From positions 1-64,000 of the forward strand of contig NZ_PGSG01000115.1 in assembly GCF_002843305.1 (NCBI RefSeq): a DNA stretch of 64,000 nt. Direction: 5' to 3'. The position numbers and the translations under genes are program-made. Every line of letters begins with the position of its first letter. The stretch's first letter is position 1. Below are positions 8,567-16,346 of the stretch, one piece after another. This stretch comes from Streptomyces barkulensis (lineage in GTDB: Bacteria > Actinomycetota > Actinomycetes > Streptomycetales > Streptomycetaceae). The notes under the pieces are model-generated. The model had not been told where the DNA came from. It saw only the letters and a program-made list of their open reading frames with translations, and made no database searches.

Positions 8567-8834
8567 CGGCAACTAGGCCACCTGCAGGTCCGGTAGACCG
8601 AGCAGGAACTACAGGACACAGGCGGTGGCTGGCTGGGCGGCGAGAGGTCCAGGCGGCCGTTGCCAGGTACCAGTCGGCGAAGTCTTCGTCACACCACAGC
8701 CCGTCCAGGTGGTCTCTCACCCACATCGCCGTCCTACCGCCCGGTTTGCCCGCCCGCGCCATCTGCACGGTCAAAGAGGGGACTTGCTCACAAGAACGGA
8801 CGTGGAGCGACAATGGGCACCTCAGCAACTGCAT
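8567..8834 (-). pseudogene. IS1182-type transposase N-terminal relic
   Basis: Reading leftwards from about 8800, the frame gives VPSLTVQMARAGKPGG then MWVRDHLDGLWCDEDFADWY, the hallmark opening of a Streptomyces IS1182-family transposase. After Trp-Tyr the frame is lost through small deletions. It resumes in another frame as ATACVL-stop-FLLGLPDLQVA, where TAG stands in place of the expected Gln codon, and then ends at a second TAG. The rest of the transposase is absent. It is a degraded, non-functional fragment separating the defence operon from the HD-domain gene. Confidence 0.75.
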
Positions 8835-8963
8835 CGGTCCTTGAACAGAGCCGAGCGTGCTCGTTGATCACACTGCCCGTCGGGACCCCAAGATCCCCAA
8901 CGGAGTCAAGTTGATGAGCGTATTTGAAGGGGTGGACGGAACATCCACGGGCAGAAAGCCGAC

Positions 8964-9533
8964 ATGGACGAACTGATCGGAGAGTGGGCAACGCAGGTAG
9001 CGGAAGCCGAACTCAGCACCGCACTCCCACGCCGATGGGCGCACGTCCAGGGAGTGTCAGAACGTGCGACCGAAGTCGGGCAGGTGCTCGGCAAAAGCAC
9101 CAGCCTGCTCGTTGCTGCTGCCACGCTGCACGACGTGGGGTACGCGCCACGGCTGGCCGTGACGGGGTTCCATCCGCTGGACGGGGCCCGGTTCCTGCGT
9201 GACGAGCATGGTGCGGACGAGCGGTTGGTGCGGTTGGTGGCGAACCACTCGTTCGCTCTGCTGGAGGCCGAGGAGCGCGGGATGCGGGATGTGCTGGAGG
9301 CGGAGTTCCCGTTGCTGGAGGACCAGTTGCTGGTGGACGCGCTGGTCTACTGCGACATGACGACGACGCCCGACGGGGAGCGGACCACCGCCGAGGAGCG
9401 GGTGGCCGAGATCCGGGGCCGCTACGGGGACGACAGTGTGGTGGGGCGGTTCATCCGCCGGGCGGCGCCGGAGATCTTCGCCGCGGTGGGTCGGGTGGAG
9501 GAGGCGCTGGCAGCTCAGTCCAGGTGGGGGTAG
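8964..9533 (+). CDS. HD-domain phosphohydrolase
   Basis: A 189-residue protein with an HD-type metal phosphohydrolase core: the first His in RRWAHVQGV (about residue 26), the His-Asp pair in AATLHDVGY (about 55-60) and NHSFALLEAEE (about 93-103), then a later VYCDMT Asp (about 131). HD proteins of this size hydrolyse nucleotides or small phosphates. It stands alone on the plus strand and its end overlaps the end of the convergent NUDIX gene by 19 bp. Together with NUDIX, HAD, kinase and CYTH genes nearby, it belongs to a cluster rich in phosphate-ester and nucleotide enzymes. The substrate cannot be read from sequence. Confidence 0.8.
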   Translation: MDELIGEWATQVAEAELSTALPRRWAHVQGVSERATEVGQVLGKSTSLLVAAATLHDVGYAPRLAVTGFHPLDGARFLRDEHGADERLVRLVANHSFALLEAEERGMRDVLEAEFPLLEDQLLVDALVYCDMTTTPDGERTTAEERVAEIRGRYGDDSVVGRFIRRAAPEIFAAVGRVEEALAAQSRWG

Positions 9534-9982
9534 GTGCCGGCGAGGTAGTCGCCGATCTGCTGGCGCATGCTGGGGTGGATGTCGTACCGGTCCAGGTCGG
9601 TTGGGGGAACGAAGCGGACGCCGTCGGCCTCGTCGTTGATCGTGGGTTCGCCACCGACGGGGCGGCCGATGTAGGTGGTCTCGTACTGCTGGCGGATCTC
9701 GCCGTCGGTGTAGGCGACGATGTGGTGGGGGTTGGTGTAGACGCCGAGGAAGCCGGTGATCTCGGCGACGATGCCGGTCTCCTCCAGGCACTCGCGCACC
9801 GCGCACTGCGCGGCCGTCTCGCCGATGTCCTGGGCGCCGCCGGGCAGGGCCCACTGGCCGGTGTCGCGGCGGCGCTGGAGCAGGATGGCGCCGTCCTCAT
9901 CGACGACGAGCAGGTTGCTGGCGGGGATGAGGGTGTTCGCCTTGGGGGCGTCGGGGTCGTGGTAGTACTCAGTCCTGCCCAT
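9515..9982 (-). CDS. NUDIX hydrolase
   Basis: A 155-residue NUDIX pyrophosphohydrolase. The NUDIX box is clear at about residues 54-76: GGAQDIGETAAQCAVRECLE followed by ETG, matching GX5EX7REUXEEXGU. It would cleave a nucleoside diphosphate linked to another group; the target is unknown. ATG 9982 is preceded by GGAGGGG and overlaps the last 14 bases of the XRE/DUF5919 gene, so the two are co-translated. The stop overlaps the convergent HD gene. A sanitising or signalling role linked to the regulator upstream is likely. Confidence 0.85.
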   Translation of the reverse strand: MGRTEYYHDPDAPKANTLIPASNLLVVDEDGAILLQRRRDTGQWALPGGAQDIGETAAQCAVRECLEETGIVAEITGFLGVYTNPHHIVAYTDGEIRQQYETTYIGRPVGGEPTINDEADGVRFVPPTDLDRYDIHPSMRQQIGDYLAGTYPHLD

Positions 9983-10751
9983 GGGCGGCCATCCCCTCCT
10001 GGTCGGGCGTCCAGGGCCGGGCACCGGCCCAGACGGCGTCGAAGCTCTGAGCGTAGTTGTCGAACCACCCGGAGGCGTCGACTCTTCGGAGGTGGAGCAG
10101 AGGGTTGGCGCTGGCCGGCTGACCCCAGATGTGCGGGTTGACCAGCAGGTGGTCGTCGTAGCGGAACATCGACGTGTAGAGCGTGGTGTCGTGCAGCCGC
10201 ACCTCGCATCCCTCCTCGGAGAGCAGGGAGCGGTAGTAGGTCAGGGAGGCGCGGATCTTGGCGGCGAGGGTGTCGCCGATGCCTTCCTCCCGGCCCCGGA
10301 CGGCGACCGCCCGGCCCGCCGGGTCGCCGAAGCACAGGCGGACCCGAACGCCGTCGGCCGCGCGCTCGGCGAGCATCTTGGCGACGTGCGGGTTGGACTG
10401 GGCGAAGAAGGTGCCGGAGAAGACGAGTACGCCGATCTCCCTCCGGGCCTCCCGCAGCAGTGAGAGCCACATCTCGCGGGGAACGCTGGCGCGGTTGGCG
10501 TAGGTGCCGACGAGTTCGGCGCCTGATCCTGCGGCGGGGCGGCCGGCCCGGGGCTGCGGGGCGGGCCAGAGGAACGTCTCCTCCACCCGCAGGTGCTGCG
10601 CGACACGGAAGCGGTGCCGCGGATGGGGTACGCGCCCGCCCAGCCAGCGGCTGACGGTCTTGGGGTCCACCCCGCAGGCTTCGGCAAGCGACTCGGGCGG
10701 GACGCCGCGCTGGGCGAGTACGGAGTGAAGTCGCTCGTTCACAGGGCCCAT
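9969..10751 (-). CDS. XRE-family regulator with C-terminal DUF5919 (PLD-like) domain
   Basis: This 260-residue protein starts with a helix-turn-helix of the XRE type (about residues 5-55, SLAEACGVDPKTVSRWL). The remainder (about 80-250) resembles DUF5919, a phospholipase-D-fold domain found behind XRE domains in actinobacteria, here with an HLLVNPHIWG segment near residue 210. It probably senses a small molecule and controls the divergent HAD gene and/or the co-translated NUDIX gene. The 87-bp divergent interval to the HAD gene should hold both promoters. No catalytic HKD pair is intact, so it is more likely a sensor than a nuclease. Confidence 0.8.
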   Translation of the reverse strand: MGPVNERLHSVLAQRGVPPESLAEACGVDPKTVSRWLGGRVPHPRHRFRVAQHLRVEETFLWPAPQPRAGRPAAGSGAELVGTYANRASVPREMWLSLLREARREIGVLVFSGTFFAQSNPHVAKMLAERAADGVRVRLCFGDPAGRAVAVRGREEGIGDTLAAKIRASLTYYRSLLSEEGCEVRLHDTTLYTSMFRYDDHLLVNPHIWGQPASANPLLHLRRVDASGWFDNYAQSFDAVWAGARPWTPDQEGMAAHGQD

Positions 10752-10838
10752 GGAAGCCGAGGCGGGCGTGATCGGGCAAGGACGTTATGGGACGTTCCTG
10801 CGAGGCCGGCGCCGCACCCGGGTGCTTACCCTGGCGGA

Positions 10839-11531
10839 ATGCAGCTCATCGTCCTGTGGGACATCGACCACACGCTCATCGACAACGCAGGGGTGAGCAA
10901 GGAGATCTACGCGGCCGCGTTCTCGGCGCTGGCGGGCCGTCCGCCGACCGAACCGGCACGGACCGAGGGCCGCACGGACCGCCTGATCATGCGGGAGATG
11001 TTCCTGCGTGAGGGTCTGCCCGAGCCGGACTGGACCGCCGTCGAGGTCGCCCTCGCCCTCGCCGGCCAGGAGCGGCTTGAGGAGCTGCGCAGGCGTGGGA
11101 CGGCTCTGCCGGGCGTACGGGACGCGCTCAAGGCCGTCTCGGTACAGGACGGTTGGGTGTCATCGATCCTGACCGGGAACATCGCGGCCAATGCCCGGGT
11201 GAAGCTGTCGGCCTTCGACCTCGACCCTCTGCTCGACCTGTCGGTCGGAGCCTACGGTGCCGACGCGCTCCAGCGCCCCGGCCTCGTGGCCGTCGCCCGG
11301 GAGCGCGCCCGCCTCCTTCGCGGTGTGCGCCCTGACGTGCCCGTGGCGCTGGTGGGTGACACGCCACGGGACGTGGAGTCCGCACTCACCACGGGCTCCG
11401 GGATCGTCGCGGTCGCCTCGGGCATCCACAGCGCCGAGGAGCTGGCCGCCGCCGGCGCGTCCGTCGTACTGCCCGACCTGTCGGACACCGCGGGCCTCCT
11501 GAGGATCTTGGAGTCCTTCGCGGCGCACTGA
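10839..11531 (+). CDS. HAD-family phosphatase
   Basis: A 230-residue HAD-type hydrolase. Motif I is LWDIDHTLID (about residues 6-15), with the nucleophile Asp and the acid/base Asp two residues on. Motif II is SSILTGN (about 107-113) and motif III/IV is ALVGDTPRDVESA (about 170-182). The cap between them is helical, as in phosphoglycolate-phosphatase-like members. It starts at ATG 10839 only a few bases after a GGCGGA, divergent from the XRE/DUF5919 regulator, and sits 108 bp upstream of the radical SAM operon. A role in dephosphorylating an intermediate of that operon is possible but not shown. Confidence 0.85.
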   Translation: MQLIVLWDIDHTLIDNAGVSKEIYAAAFSALAGRPPTEPARTEGRTDRLIMREMFLREGLPEPDWTAVEVALALAGQERLEELRRRGTALPGVRDALKAVSVQDGWVSSILTGNIAANARVKLSAFDLDPLLDLSVGAYGADALQRPGLVAVARERARLLRGVRPDVPVALVGDTPRDVESALTTGSGIVAVASGIHSAEELAAAGASVVLPDLSDTAGLLRILESFAAH

Positions 11532-11638
11532 AAACGTCCCGGGACGTCCTCGGAGCGTCCGGATACGCGGTGACGCGGTCCCCGTACGCTCCGCCACCAT
11601 CGGGTCTCCAACCAGGCGACTGGCCGGAGGAGGCCCAC

Positions 11639-12541
11639 GTGATCGCGGAAGTCACCGGTATCCGCAGGATCCGGATGCTGTACCTGCAGCTGCTGTACCG
11701 CTGCAACTTCGAGTGCCTGCACTGCTTCCACGGCACCCGGCTCCAGCACGCCGACGCCTTCACCGCCGAGCAGGCCGCCAACCTCCTCACGCTCATGCGG
11801 AACCGGTACGGCACCGAGGCCGTCACCCTCCTCGGCGGCGAGCCGTTCGTCTACAAGGACCTCGCCCGGGTGGTCCGGCACGCCCGGCAGGAGCTGGGCC
11901 TGCGGGTCGAGATCTGCACCAACGGCTACCGGATCGAGCGCCGGCTGGCCGAGATCGCCCCGCACCTGGACCTGCTGCGGGTCTCGTTGGAGGGTGTCGG
12001 CTCGACCAACGACCACATCCGCAGGTCCGGGAGCTACCAGAGCGCGCTGAACGCGCTCGGCCTCGCCCGGGAACTCGGCGTCCCCGCGGGCGCGACCATG
12101 ACGGTCACCTCCCGCAACATCGACGAGGTACTGCCGCTGGCCCGCGTCCTGGAACACTTCGGGGTACGGCAGTTGAAGCTGCACTGCCTGCGTCCGGTCG
12201 GCAACGCCGCCGCCCACCCGGAGCTCCTGGTCACCGACCCCGCCGCGTACGCCCGCCTGCGCGAGCGGCTCCGGGAGGCCCAGCCGGCCGTCGAAGTGGT
12301 CGTCGACGAGGACCTGTCCGAGCACGGCGCCCCGGAGGTCTGCGCACCCGCCGGCGGCCCGACCGAGATCGAACGGATCGAGGCCGACCCGCGCGGTGCG
12401 CTCACCATGTCCTGCAAGGCCGTCGGCAGGGACGCGCACGCCTTCTGGTACGACAAGCGCGCCAACCGCATCGTCCACCGGCCCACCGCCACCGACGAAC
12501 TGGCCCTCGCGGTGCCGGACGTGGTGTACGGCCGTGTCTGA
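11639..12541 (+). CDS. radical SAM enzyme, first gene of coupled operon
   Basis: A 300-residue radical SAM protein. The 4Fe-4S motif CNFECLHC is at residues 22-29 (CX3CX2C), followed by LLGGEPF (about 62-68, the GGE motif). The C-terminal 80 residues hold extra Cys (about residues 236 and 260), too few for a clear SPASM domain. GTG 11639 has a strong GGAGGAGG six bases upstream; an upstream GTG/ATG at 11570 lacks one. The enzyme is short, as in peptide- or nucleotide-modifying members. It overlaps the kinase gene by 8 bp. Substrate unknown; the downstream methyltransferase and kinase suggest a tailored small molecule. Confidence 0.85.
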   Translation: MIAEVTGIRRIRMLYLQLLYRCNFECLHCFHGTRLQHADAFTAEQAANLLTLMRNRYGTEAVTLLGGEPFVYKDLARVVRHARQELGLRVEICTNGYRIERRLAEIAPHLDLLRVSLEGVGSTNDHIRRSGSYQSALNALGLARELGVPAGATMTVTSRNIDEVLPLARVLEHFGVRQLKLHCLRPVGNAAAHPELLVTDPAAYARLRERLREAQPAVEVVVDEDLSEHGAPEVCAPAGGPTEIERIEADPRGALTMSCKAVGRDAHAFWYDKRANRIVHRPTATDELALAVPDVVYGRV

Positions 12542-13175
12542 GCGCCCGCTGTTCGAGAGCCTCGAAGGACTCCGCGGCACCGGCAAGTCGACCATCGCGC
12601 CGATGCTGGCAGCGGCTCGCGGCGCGGTGCTGGTCCCGACCGTACCGCCCGCCTACCAGCACCTGCGGCGCGACGTGGACAAGCGGGGGAACGTCGAGGC
12701 ACGGATGTGCTTCCACCTCTCCGCGCTGTTCACCGCGGCCGACGAGATACGGCGCCATCTCGCCCTCGGCATCCCGGTCGTCGTGGAGAGCTACTTCGCC
12801 CGCTGCCTGGCCACCCACCACGCTTTCGGCACCCGCCTCGGGATCACGCTGCCGCCCGACCTGCCACAGCCCATCACCTACCACCTGGTCTGCGACGAGG
12901 ACGAGCGCCGGCGGCGCCTGGCCGGGCGGGACAAGCCGGTGACCCACTGGGACGCTCTCGCCGAGGCCACCGTCGACCGGCTCACCGCCGCCTACGCCCG
13001 GTTCCCGATGCACCGTGTGGACACCACCGGCCTCGACCCCGACGAGGTCCTCCGGGCGATCCTCACCATCGACACGCAAGGAGCCCACCACCGTGCGGAC
13101 ACAGAGCCTGTGGGAGCACACCCTCACCTTCTTCCCCCAGTTCCTCGCCGCGCTGAGGGAGCACATCACCGCTGA
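12534..13175 (+). CDS. P-loop nucleoside/thymidylate-kinase-like protein
   Basis: A 213-residue P-loop kinase with LEGLRGTGKST at residues 8-18. A lid-like segment DEDERRRRLAGRD (about 119-131) and the DTTGLDPDEV tail are typical of thymidylate and deoxynucleoside kinases. The GTG start overlaps the radical SAM stop by 8 bp and its 3' end overlaps the methyltransferase start by 83 bp, so the whole set is translated together. It is unlike the housekeeping thymidylate kinase at 31 kb. It probably phosphorylates a nucleoside-like or hydroxylated substrate of the pathway. The last 28 residues may be an artefact of the long overlap. Confidence 0.75.
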   Translation: MSERPLFESLEGLRGTGKSTIAPMLAAARGAVLVPTVPPAYQHLRRDVDKRGNVEARMCFHLSALFTAADEIRRHLALGIPVVVESYFARCLATHHAFGTRLGITLPPDLPQPITYHLVCDEDERRRRLAGRDKPVTHWDALAEATVDRLTAAYARFPMHRVDTTGLDPDEVLRAILTIDTQGAHHRADTEPVGAHPHLLPPVPRRAEGAHHR

Positions 13176-13770
13176 TGCCACCGTCGCGGTCGTCGGCGCG
13201 AGCGACGGCAAGTTCGTCCTGCCGCTGGCAGCCGCCGGTTACCGCGTCATCGCCATCGAACGCGACCCGCTGGCCCTGCACGGCGGCGAGGTCCGCCTTC
13301 CGGGTGAGGAGCACACCCATGCGATGGGCCTGACCGACCGGCTCGAACTTGAAGAGCTCCACGAGCGCGTGCAGGTCGTCGAGGGCGACTTCCTCCAGAA
13401 CGAACCGCCGGGCACGCCCTGCGACGCGGTCTGGACGAGCTGTTCCTGGCATTACAGTGCCAACCACCACCGCCCGCTCGCCGAGTTCGTCCACCACATG
13501 CAGCGCCTGGTCGGTCCGGGCGGCCTCTTCGGCGCGGAGTTCATGATGCCCGTCGAGCACCGCCACCACCTGGTCGAGCACTACACGTCCCCGGAAAGGC
13601 TCCGGCGCCACTTCATCGGCGACTGGAACGTGCTGCTCACGCTGCGCACGAACGAGTTCACCGAACGGGCCCACGTCGGCCGGCTCCAGGACCACACCCA
13701 TCGCATGGGTCTGATCCTCGCGGCCCGTACGCCCGGCCCCTCCCACCGTTACGGGAAGAAGGACTCATGA
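13093..13770 (+). CDS. class I SAM-dependent methyltransferase
   Basis: A 225-residue Rossmann-fold methyltransferase. Motif I is VAVVGASDGKFVLPLA (about residues 30-45), with the acidic end of strand two in VIAIERDPL (about 51-59). A later CDAVWTSCSWHYS segment (about 110-122) matches motif IV. GTG 13093 lies nine bases after AAGGAG, inside the end of the kinase gene. Its stop overlaps the CYTH start (ATGA). The acceptor is unknown; the motif IV Ser-Cys-Ser-Trp stretch is not diagnostic. Confidence 0.8.
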   Translation: MRTQSLWEHTLTFFPQFLAALREHITADATVAVVGASDGKFVLPLAAAGYRVIAIERDPLALHGGEVRLPGEEHTHAMGLTDRLELEELHERVQVVEGDFLQNEPPGTPCDAVWTSCSWHYSANHHRPLAEFVHHMQRLVGPGGLFGAEFMMPVEHRHHLVEHYTSPERLRRHFIGDWNVLLTLRTNEFTERAHVGRLQDHTHRMGLILAARTPGPSHRYGKKDS

Positions 13771-14354
13771 AGCACGAGTACGAAGCGAAGTTCCTCGCCG
13801 TCGACGTCACCGACCTGCAGACCAGGCTGACCCGGCTCGGTGCCGTCCAGGTGCTCCCGCGCACCCTCCTCACCCGCAAGATCTTCGAGAACGACGCCCT
13901 CGACGTCGGCGCCTGGATCCGCCTGCGGAACGAGGGCACCCGGTCCACGCTCACGCTCAAGCAGGTCACCGACGCCACCACCATCGACGGCACCACCGAG
14001 GTCGAGACCGAGGTGGCCGACCTGCACGCCATGGCCGAGATCCTTCGCCGCATCGGGCTGCGCGAGGTCCGCTACCAGGAGAACTACCGGGAGGAGTGGA
14101 GCCTGGGCGAGGTCGTCTTCGACTTCGACACCTGGCCGGACCTCCCCACCTTCGTCGAGATCGAGGGCCCGGACGAGGCATCGGTCCGCCAGGCCGCCGC
14201 CCTCCTCGAACTCGACTACTCCGAGGCCCGGTTCGGCAGCGTCGACGAGATCTACAAGAGCGAGGCGGGCCGCGACATCCTCTCCGAGCCCACCCTCCTC
14301 TTCGCCGACTCCGAGAAGGACGAGTCCCGCCCCGTGCCCACCCAGGGCACCTGA
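13767..14354 (+). CDS. CYTH-domain triphosphate tunnel metalloenzyme (class IV cyclase-like)
   Basis: A 195-residue CYTH protein. The signature EYEAKF (ExExK) is at residues 4-9; alternating charged beta strands follow, such as WIRLRNEG (about 51-58), STLTLKQV and the acidic VFVEIEG-like strand near residue 130. Such tunnel enzymes hydrolyse or cyclise inorganic or organic triphosphates, including class IV adenylate cyclases and thiamine triphosphatases. It is the fourth coupled gene behind the radical SAM, kinase and methyltransferase genes, which suggests a triphosphate intermediate or a nucleotide signal. Exact activity cannot be read from sequence. Confidence 0.8.
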   Translation: MKHEYEAKFLAVDVTDLQTRLTRLGAVQVLPRTLLTRKIFENDALDVGAWIRLRNEGTRSTLTLKQVTDATTIDGTTEVETEVADLHAMAEILRRIGLREVRYQENYREEWSLGEVVFDFDTWPDLPTFVEIEGPDEASVRQAAALLELDYSEARFGSVDEIYKSEAGRDILSEPTLLFADSEKDESRPVPTQGT

Positions 14355-14371
14355 CCCCCGGGGGGAGCACC

Positions 14372-14742
14372 GTGCTTCCGGAACCGGCCGGGCCACACAG
14401 GGCGGCACCGGGCATCCCCGACTTCGCCCGGGCGGGCTTCCCGCCCCGGCGGCCACCGACGACGGAAACCGGTGGGTCGACGGCTCCTGCTGGCTCTACT
14501 GCGGCCGGCGGTGGACCCGCGTCCTGTGGATCGGTCCCGTGAACGTGGCCGGTGTCCAGGCACCGATGTACGCCTGCGGCTCCTGCATCCGGAAGCTGCA
14601 GGAGCAGGTCTGGCAAGCCGTCCTCCTCAACGACGCACCGACGCGCTCCGCGCACCCTGGCGCTCCCGCCGGAGCCGAGTCGCCCGGCAGGCGGCGTGGA
14701 GGAAGGCACCGAGCACGAGGCGGCTTCCCGCGTCGCGGCTGA
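14372..14742 (+). pseudogene. small Cys-rich protein gene, apparently frameshifted
   Basis: GTG 14372 has GGGGGAG four bases upstream and runs in one frame to about 14445. From about 14455 a different frame shows strong codon bias and a protein-like sequence: WVDGSCWLYCGRRW, then PMYACGSCIRKLQEQVW, ending at TGA 14742. That frame has no start codon after 14358. The simplest reading is a single-base frameshift in the C-rich run near 14443-14452, either a sequencing error or a real mutation. The CX3C and CX2C pairs could bind zinc. It lies between the CYTH gene and the peptide gene on the same strand. Confidence 0.5.
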
Positions 14743-14896
14743 ACACCGCCCGGGCCGGCGAGCCGCCCCCCTCCTACCCCGTCCCCGTGGACGACTCCCC
14801 TACGGCCACGGGGCGGCCCCGGCAACACCAGCGCCTCCGCACACCACAGCTTCCCGCCGAACCCGGCGGGAGAACCGGTAGAGGAAGGAGCACCAA

Positions 14897-15058
14897 GTGG
14901 GAGACACCACCCCCTCCGTGGAGGAGGGTCTTCTGGTCGCCGTGGAAGTCCTCGCGAGCGTCCACGACCGGCACGACAGCAGCGCCTCCGACCCGGGGCA
15001 GGGCAGCTCCGGTGACGGCCCCTGGCCCGGTGGCGACGGCCTGAACCACGCGGCGTAA
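14897..15058 (+). CDS. 53-residue peptide, candidate precursor or partner of the JmjC oxygenase
   Basis: This short gene starts at GTG 14897, seven bases after a perfect GGAAGGAG. The first half is acidic and helical (VEEGLLVAVEVLASVHD, about residues 8-24), like a leader peptide; the second half is Gly/Ser/Asp-rich (GSSGDGPWPGGDG, about 36-48), ending LNHAA. The stop TAA is followed within 15 bases by a strong hairpin (15072-15103) and then by the oxygenase gene. Leader-like N-terminus, Gly-rich core, attenuating hairpin and modifying enzymes downstream are the usual layout of a ribosomal peptide precursor. I do not recognise a named class. Candidate modification sites are Trp43, Asn50, His51 and the Asp/Ser residues. 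Confidence 0.65.
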   Translation: MGDTTPSVEEGLLVAVEVLASVHDRHDSSASDPGQGSSGDGPWPGGDGLNHAA

Positions 15059-15071
15059 CCGCCGGCTCTCC

Positions 15072-15103
15072 GGTGGAGGGGCCGCGCACGCGGCCCCTCC
15101 ACC
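15072..15103 (+). terminator. 14-bp perfect hairpin after the peptide gene
   Basis: Arms 15072-15085 and 15090-15103 pair perfectly around a GCAC loop. There is no T-run. Its place between the peptide gene and the oxygenase would make it a partial terminator that lets much more peptide than enzyme be made. Confidence 0.75.
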
Positions 15104-15140
15104 TTCCACCTCCCATCTGACGCAAGGAAGGGAACAGCCC

Positions 15141-16346
15141 ATGGAGCACCGTCTGGTCCGCGCCGTCGAAGAGGCACTGGGGTGGGACGGCCCGGCCCCG
15201 CTCGGAAAGGACTTCGCCCGGGGAAGCGTCGGCGACCCCCAGCTCGTCACCCGACTGCTCACGCCCGCGCGCCTGCTCGACATGGTCATGCGCCGGAGCC
15301 TGGCCAACCCCCAGTTCCGCTTCTTCAAAGGCGGCGAGGAGCTGCACCCCGACGCGTACCTGGACCGGCAGGTCACACCCCGGGGCCAGGCGATACCGAT
15401 GGCCGGCATGCGCCGCGTGGGCAGCCTGCTGCGCGAGGGTGCGACGCTGGTCCTGGACCAGTCGAACGTCTTCGACCCCACGATGGAAGTGACGTGCCGA
15501 GCCCTGCAGTGGTGGTCCCGGGAGCACGTCCAGGCGAACGTGTACCTGACCACCAACGACGCCTCCGGCTTCGACCTGCACTGGGACGACCACGACGTCC
15601 TCATCGTGCAACTCGCCGGAGAGAAGCAGTGGGAGGTGCGTGGCACGTCACGGCCCGTGCCCATGTTCCGGGACGCCGAGCGGAATAACACCCCCAGCGA
15701 GGAGATCGTGTGGACCGGCACCATGAAGGCCGGCGACGTCATGCACATTCCCCGCGGCTACTGGCACGCCGCCACCCGGGCGGGCCGGGGCGGCGGCCAC
15801 AGCACCCACGTGACCTTCGGGTTCGCCAAGCGCACCGCCGTGAGCTGGCTGACCTGGCTCGCCGACTGGTCCCGCCAGGAGGAGGTGTTCCGCCATGACC
15901 TCGACCGCTGGGGCAGCCCGGAGGAGCAGCAGGTCCAGGAACGGCGGCTGACCGACGCGGCCTCCCGGCTCCTCGACGCACGCGGCCCGGCGGAGTTCCT
16001 CCGGCTCCGCGAGCGCGAGGCTCCCTCCGGTCGGCACGTCCCCTTCCTGGAGATCTTCGGACCGCTTGGGGCCGTGGTGTGTGTCAGCGAGTTCCCGCCG
16101 CTGATCCAGGAGGAACAGGAGACGGTCACCGTGGTGGCCGCAGGAAAGAAACTCACCTTCGCCTCCAAGGCCCTGCCCGGACTCCGCCTGCTCCTGAGCG
16201 GCCACCCGGTGCGGCTGGACGAGGCCGCCCAGGTCGTGGGCGCCGAGGTGGGAACCCTGGCGAAGATCCTGGTGGAGGAGGAACTGTGCGCGAACCTGAC
16301 CCCCGAATTGTCCTCGGGCTACACCGATCTCGTCATGAGCGCCTGA
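15141..16346 (+). CDS. JmjC/cupin-4 Fe(II) 2-oxoglutarate oxygenase
   Basis: A 401-residue protein with a double-stranded beta-helix oxygenase core. The iron ligands are visible: His147 and Asp149 in LHWDDHDV, and a distal His at about 202 (MHIPRGYWH) or 209. The central strand VQLAGEKQWEV is typical of JmjC/ROXA-type hydroxylases, which hydroxylate proteins or peptides. The C-terminal 150 residues form a helical/winged dimerisation part, as in ribosomal oxygenases. AAGGAAGGG lies before ATG 15141. It follows the 53-residue peptide gene and overlaps the aldo/keto reductase by 61 bp, so peptide hydroxylation followed by a redox step is a reasonable inference. Confidence 0.8.
   Translation: MEHRLVRAVEEALGWDGPAPLGKDFARGSVGDPQLVTRLLTPARLLDMVMRRSLANPQFRFFKGGEELHPDAYLDRQVTPRGQAIPMAGMRRVGSLLREGATLVLDQSNVFDPTMEVTCRALQWWSREHVQANVYLTTNDASGFDLHWDDHDVLIVQLAGEKQWEVRGTSRPVPMFRDAERNNTPSEEIVWTGTMKAGDVMHIPRGYWHAATRAGRGGGHSTHVTFGFAKRTAVSWLTWLADWSRQEEVFRHDLDRWGSPEEQQVQERRLTDAASRLLDARGPAEFLRLREREAPSGRHVPFLEIFGPLGAVVCVSEFPPLIQEEQETVTVVAAGKKLTFASKALPGLRLLLSGHPVRLDEAAQVVGAEVGTLAKILVEEELCANLTPELSSGYTDLVMSA

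Noticed and set aside
11570..11638. Upstream start of the radical SAM gene
   Set aside because: The start at 11570 has no ribosome site, while GTG 11639 follows GGAGGAGG.
13840..14742. 300-codon frame across the CYTH gene
   Set aside because: The first part is an off-frame shadow of CYTH; only the end (from about 14455) looks coding and is reported separately.
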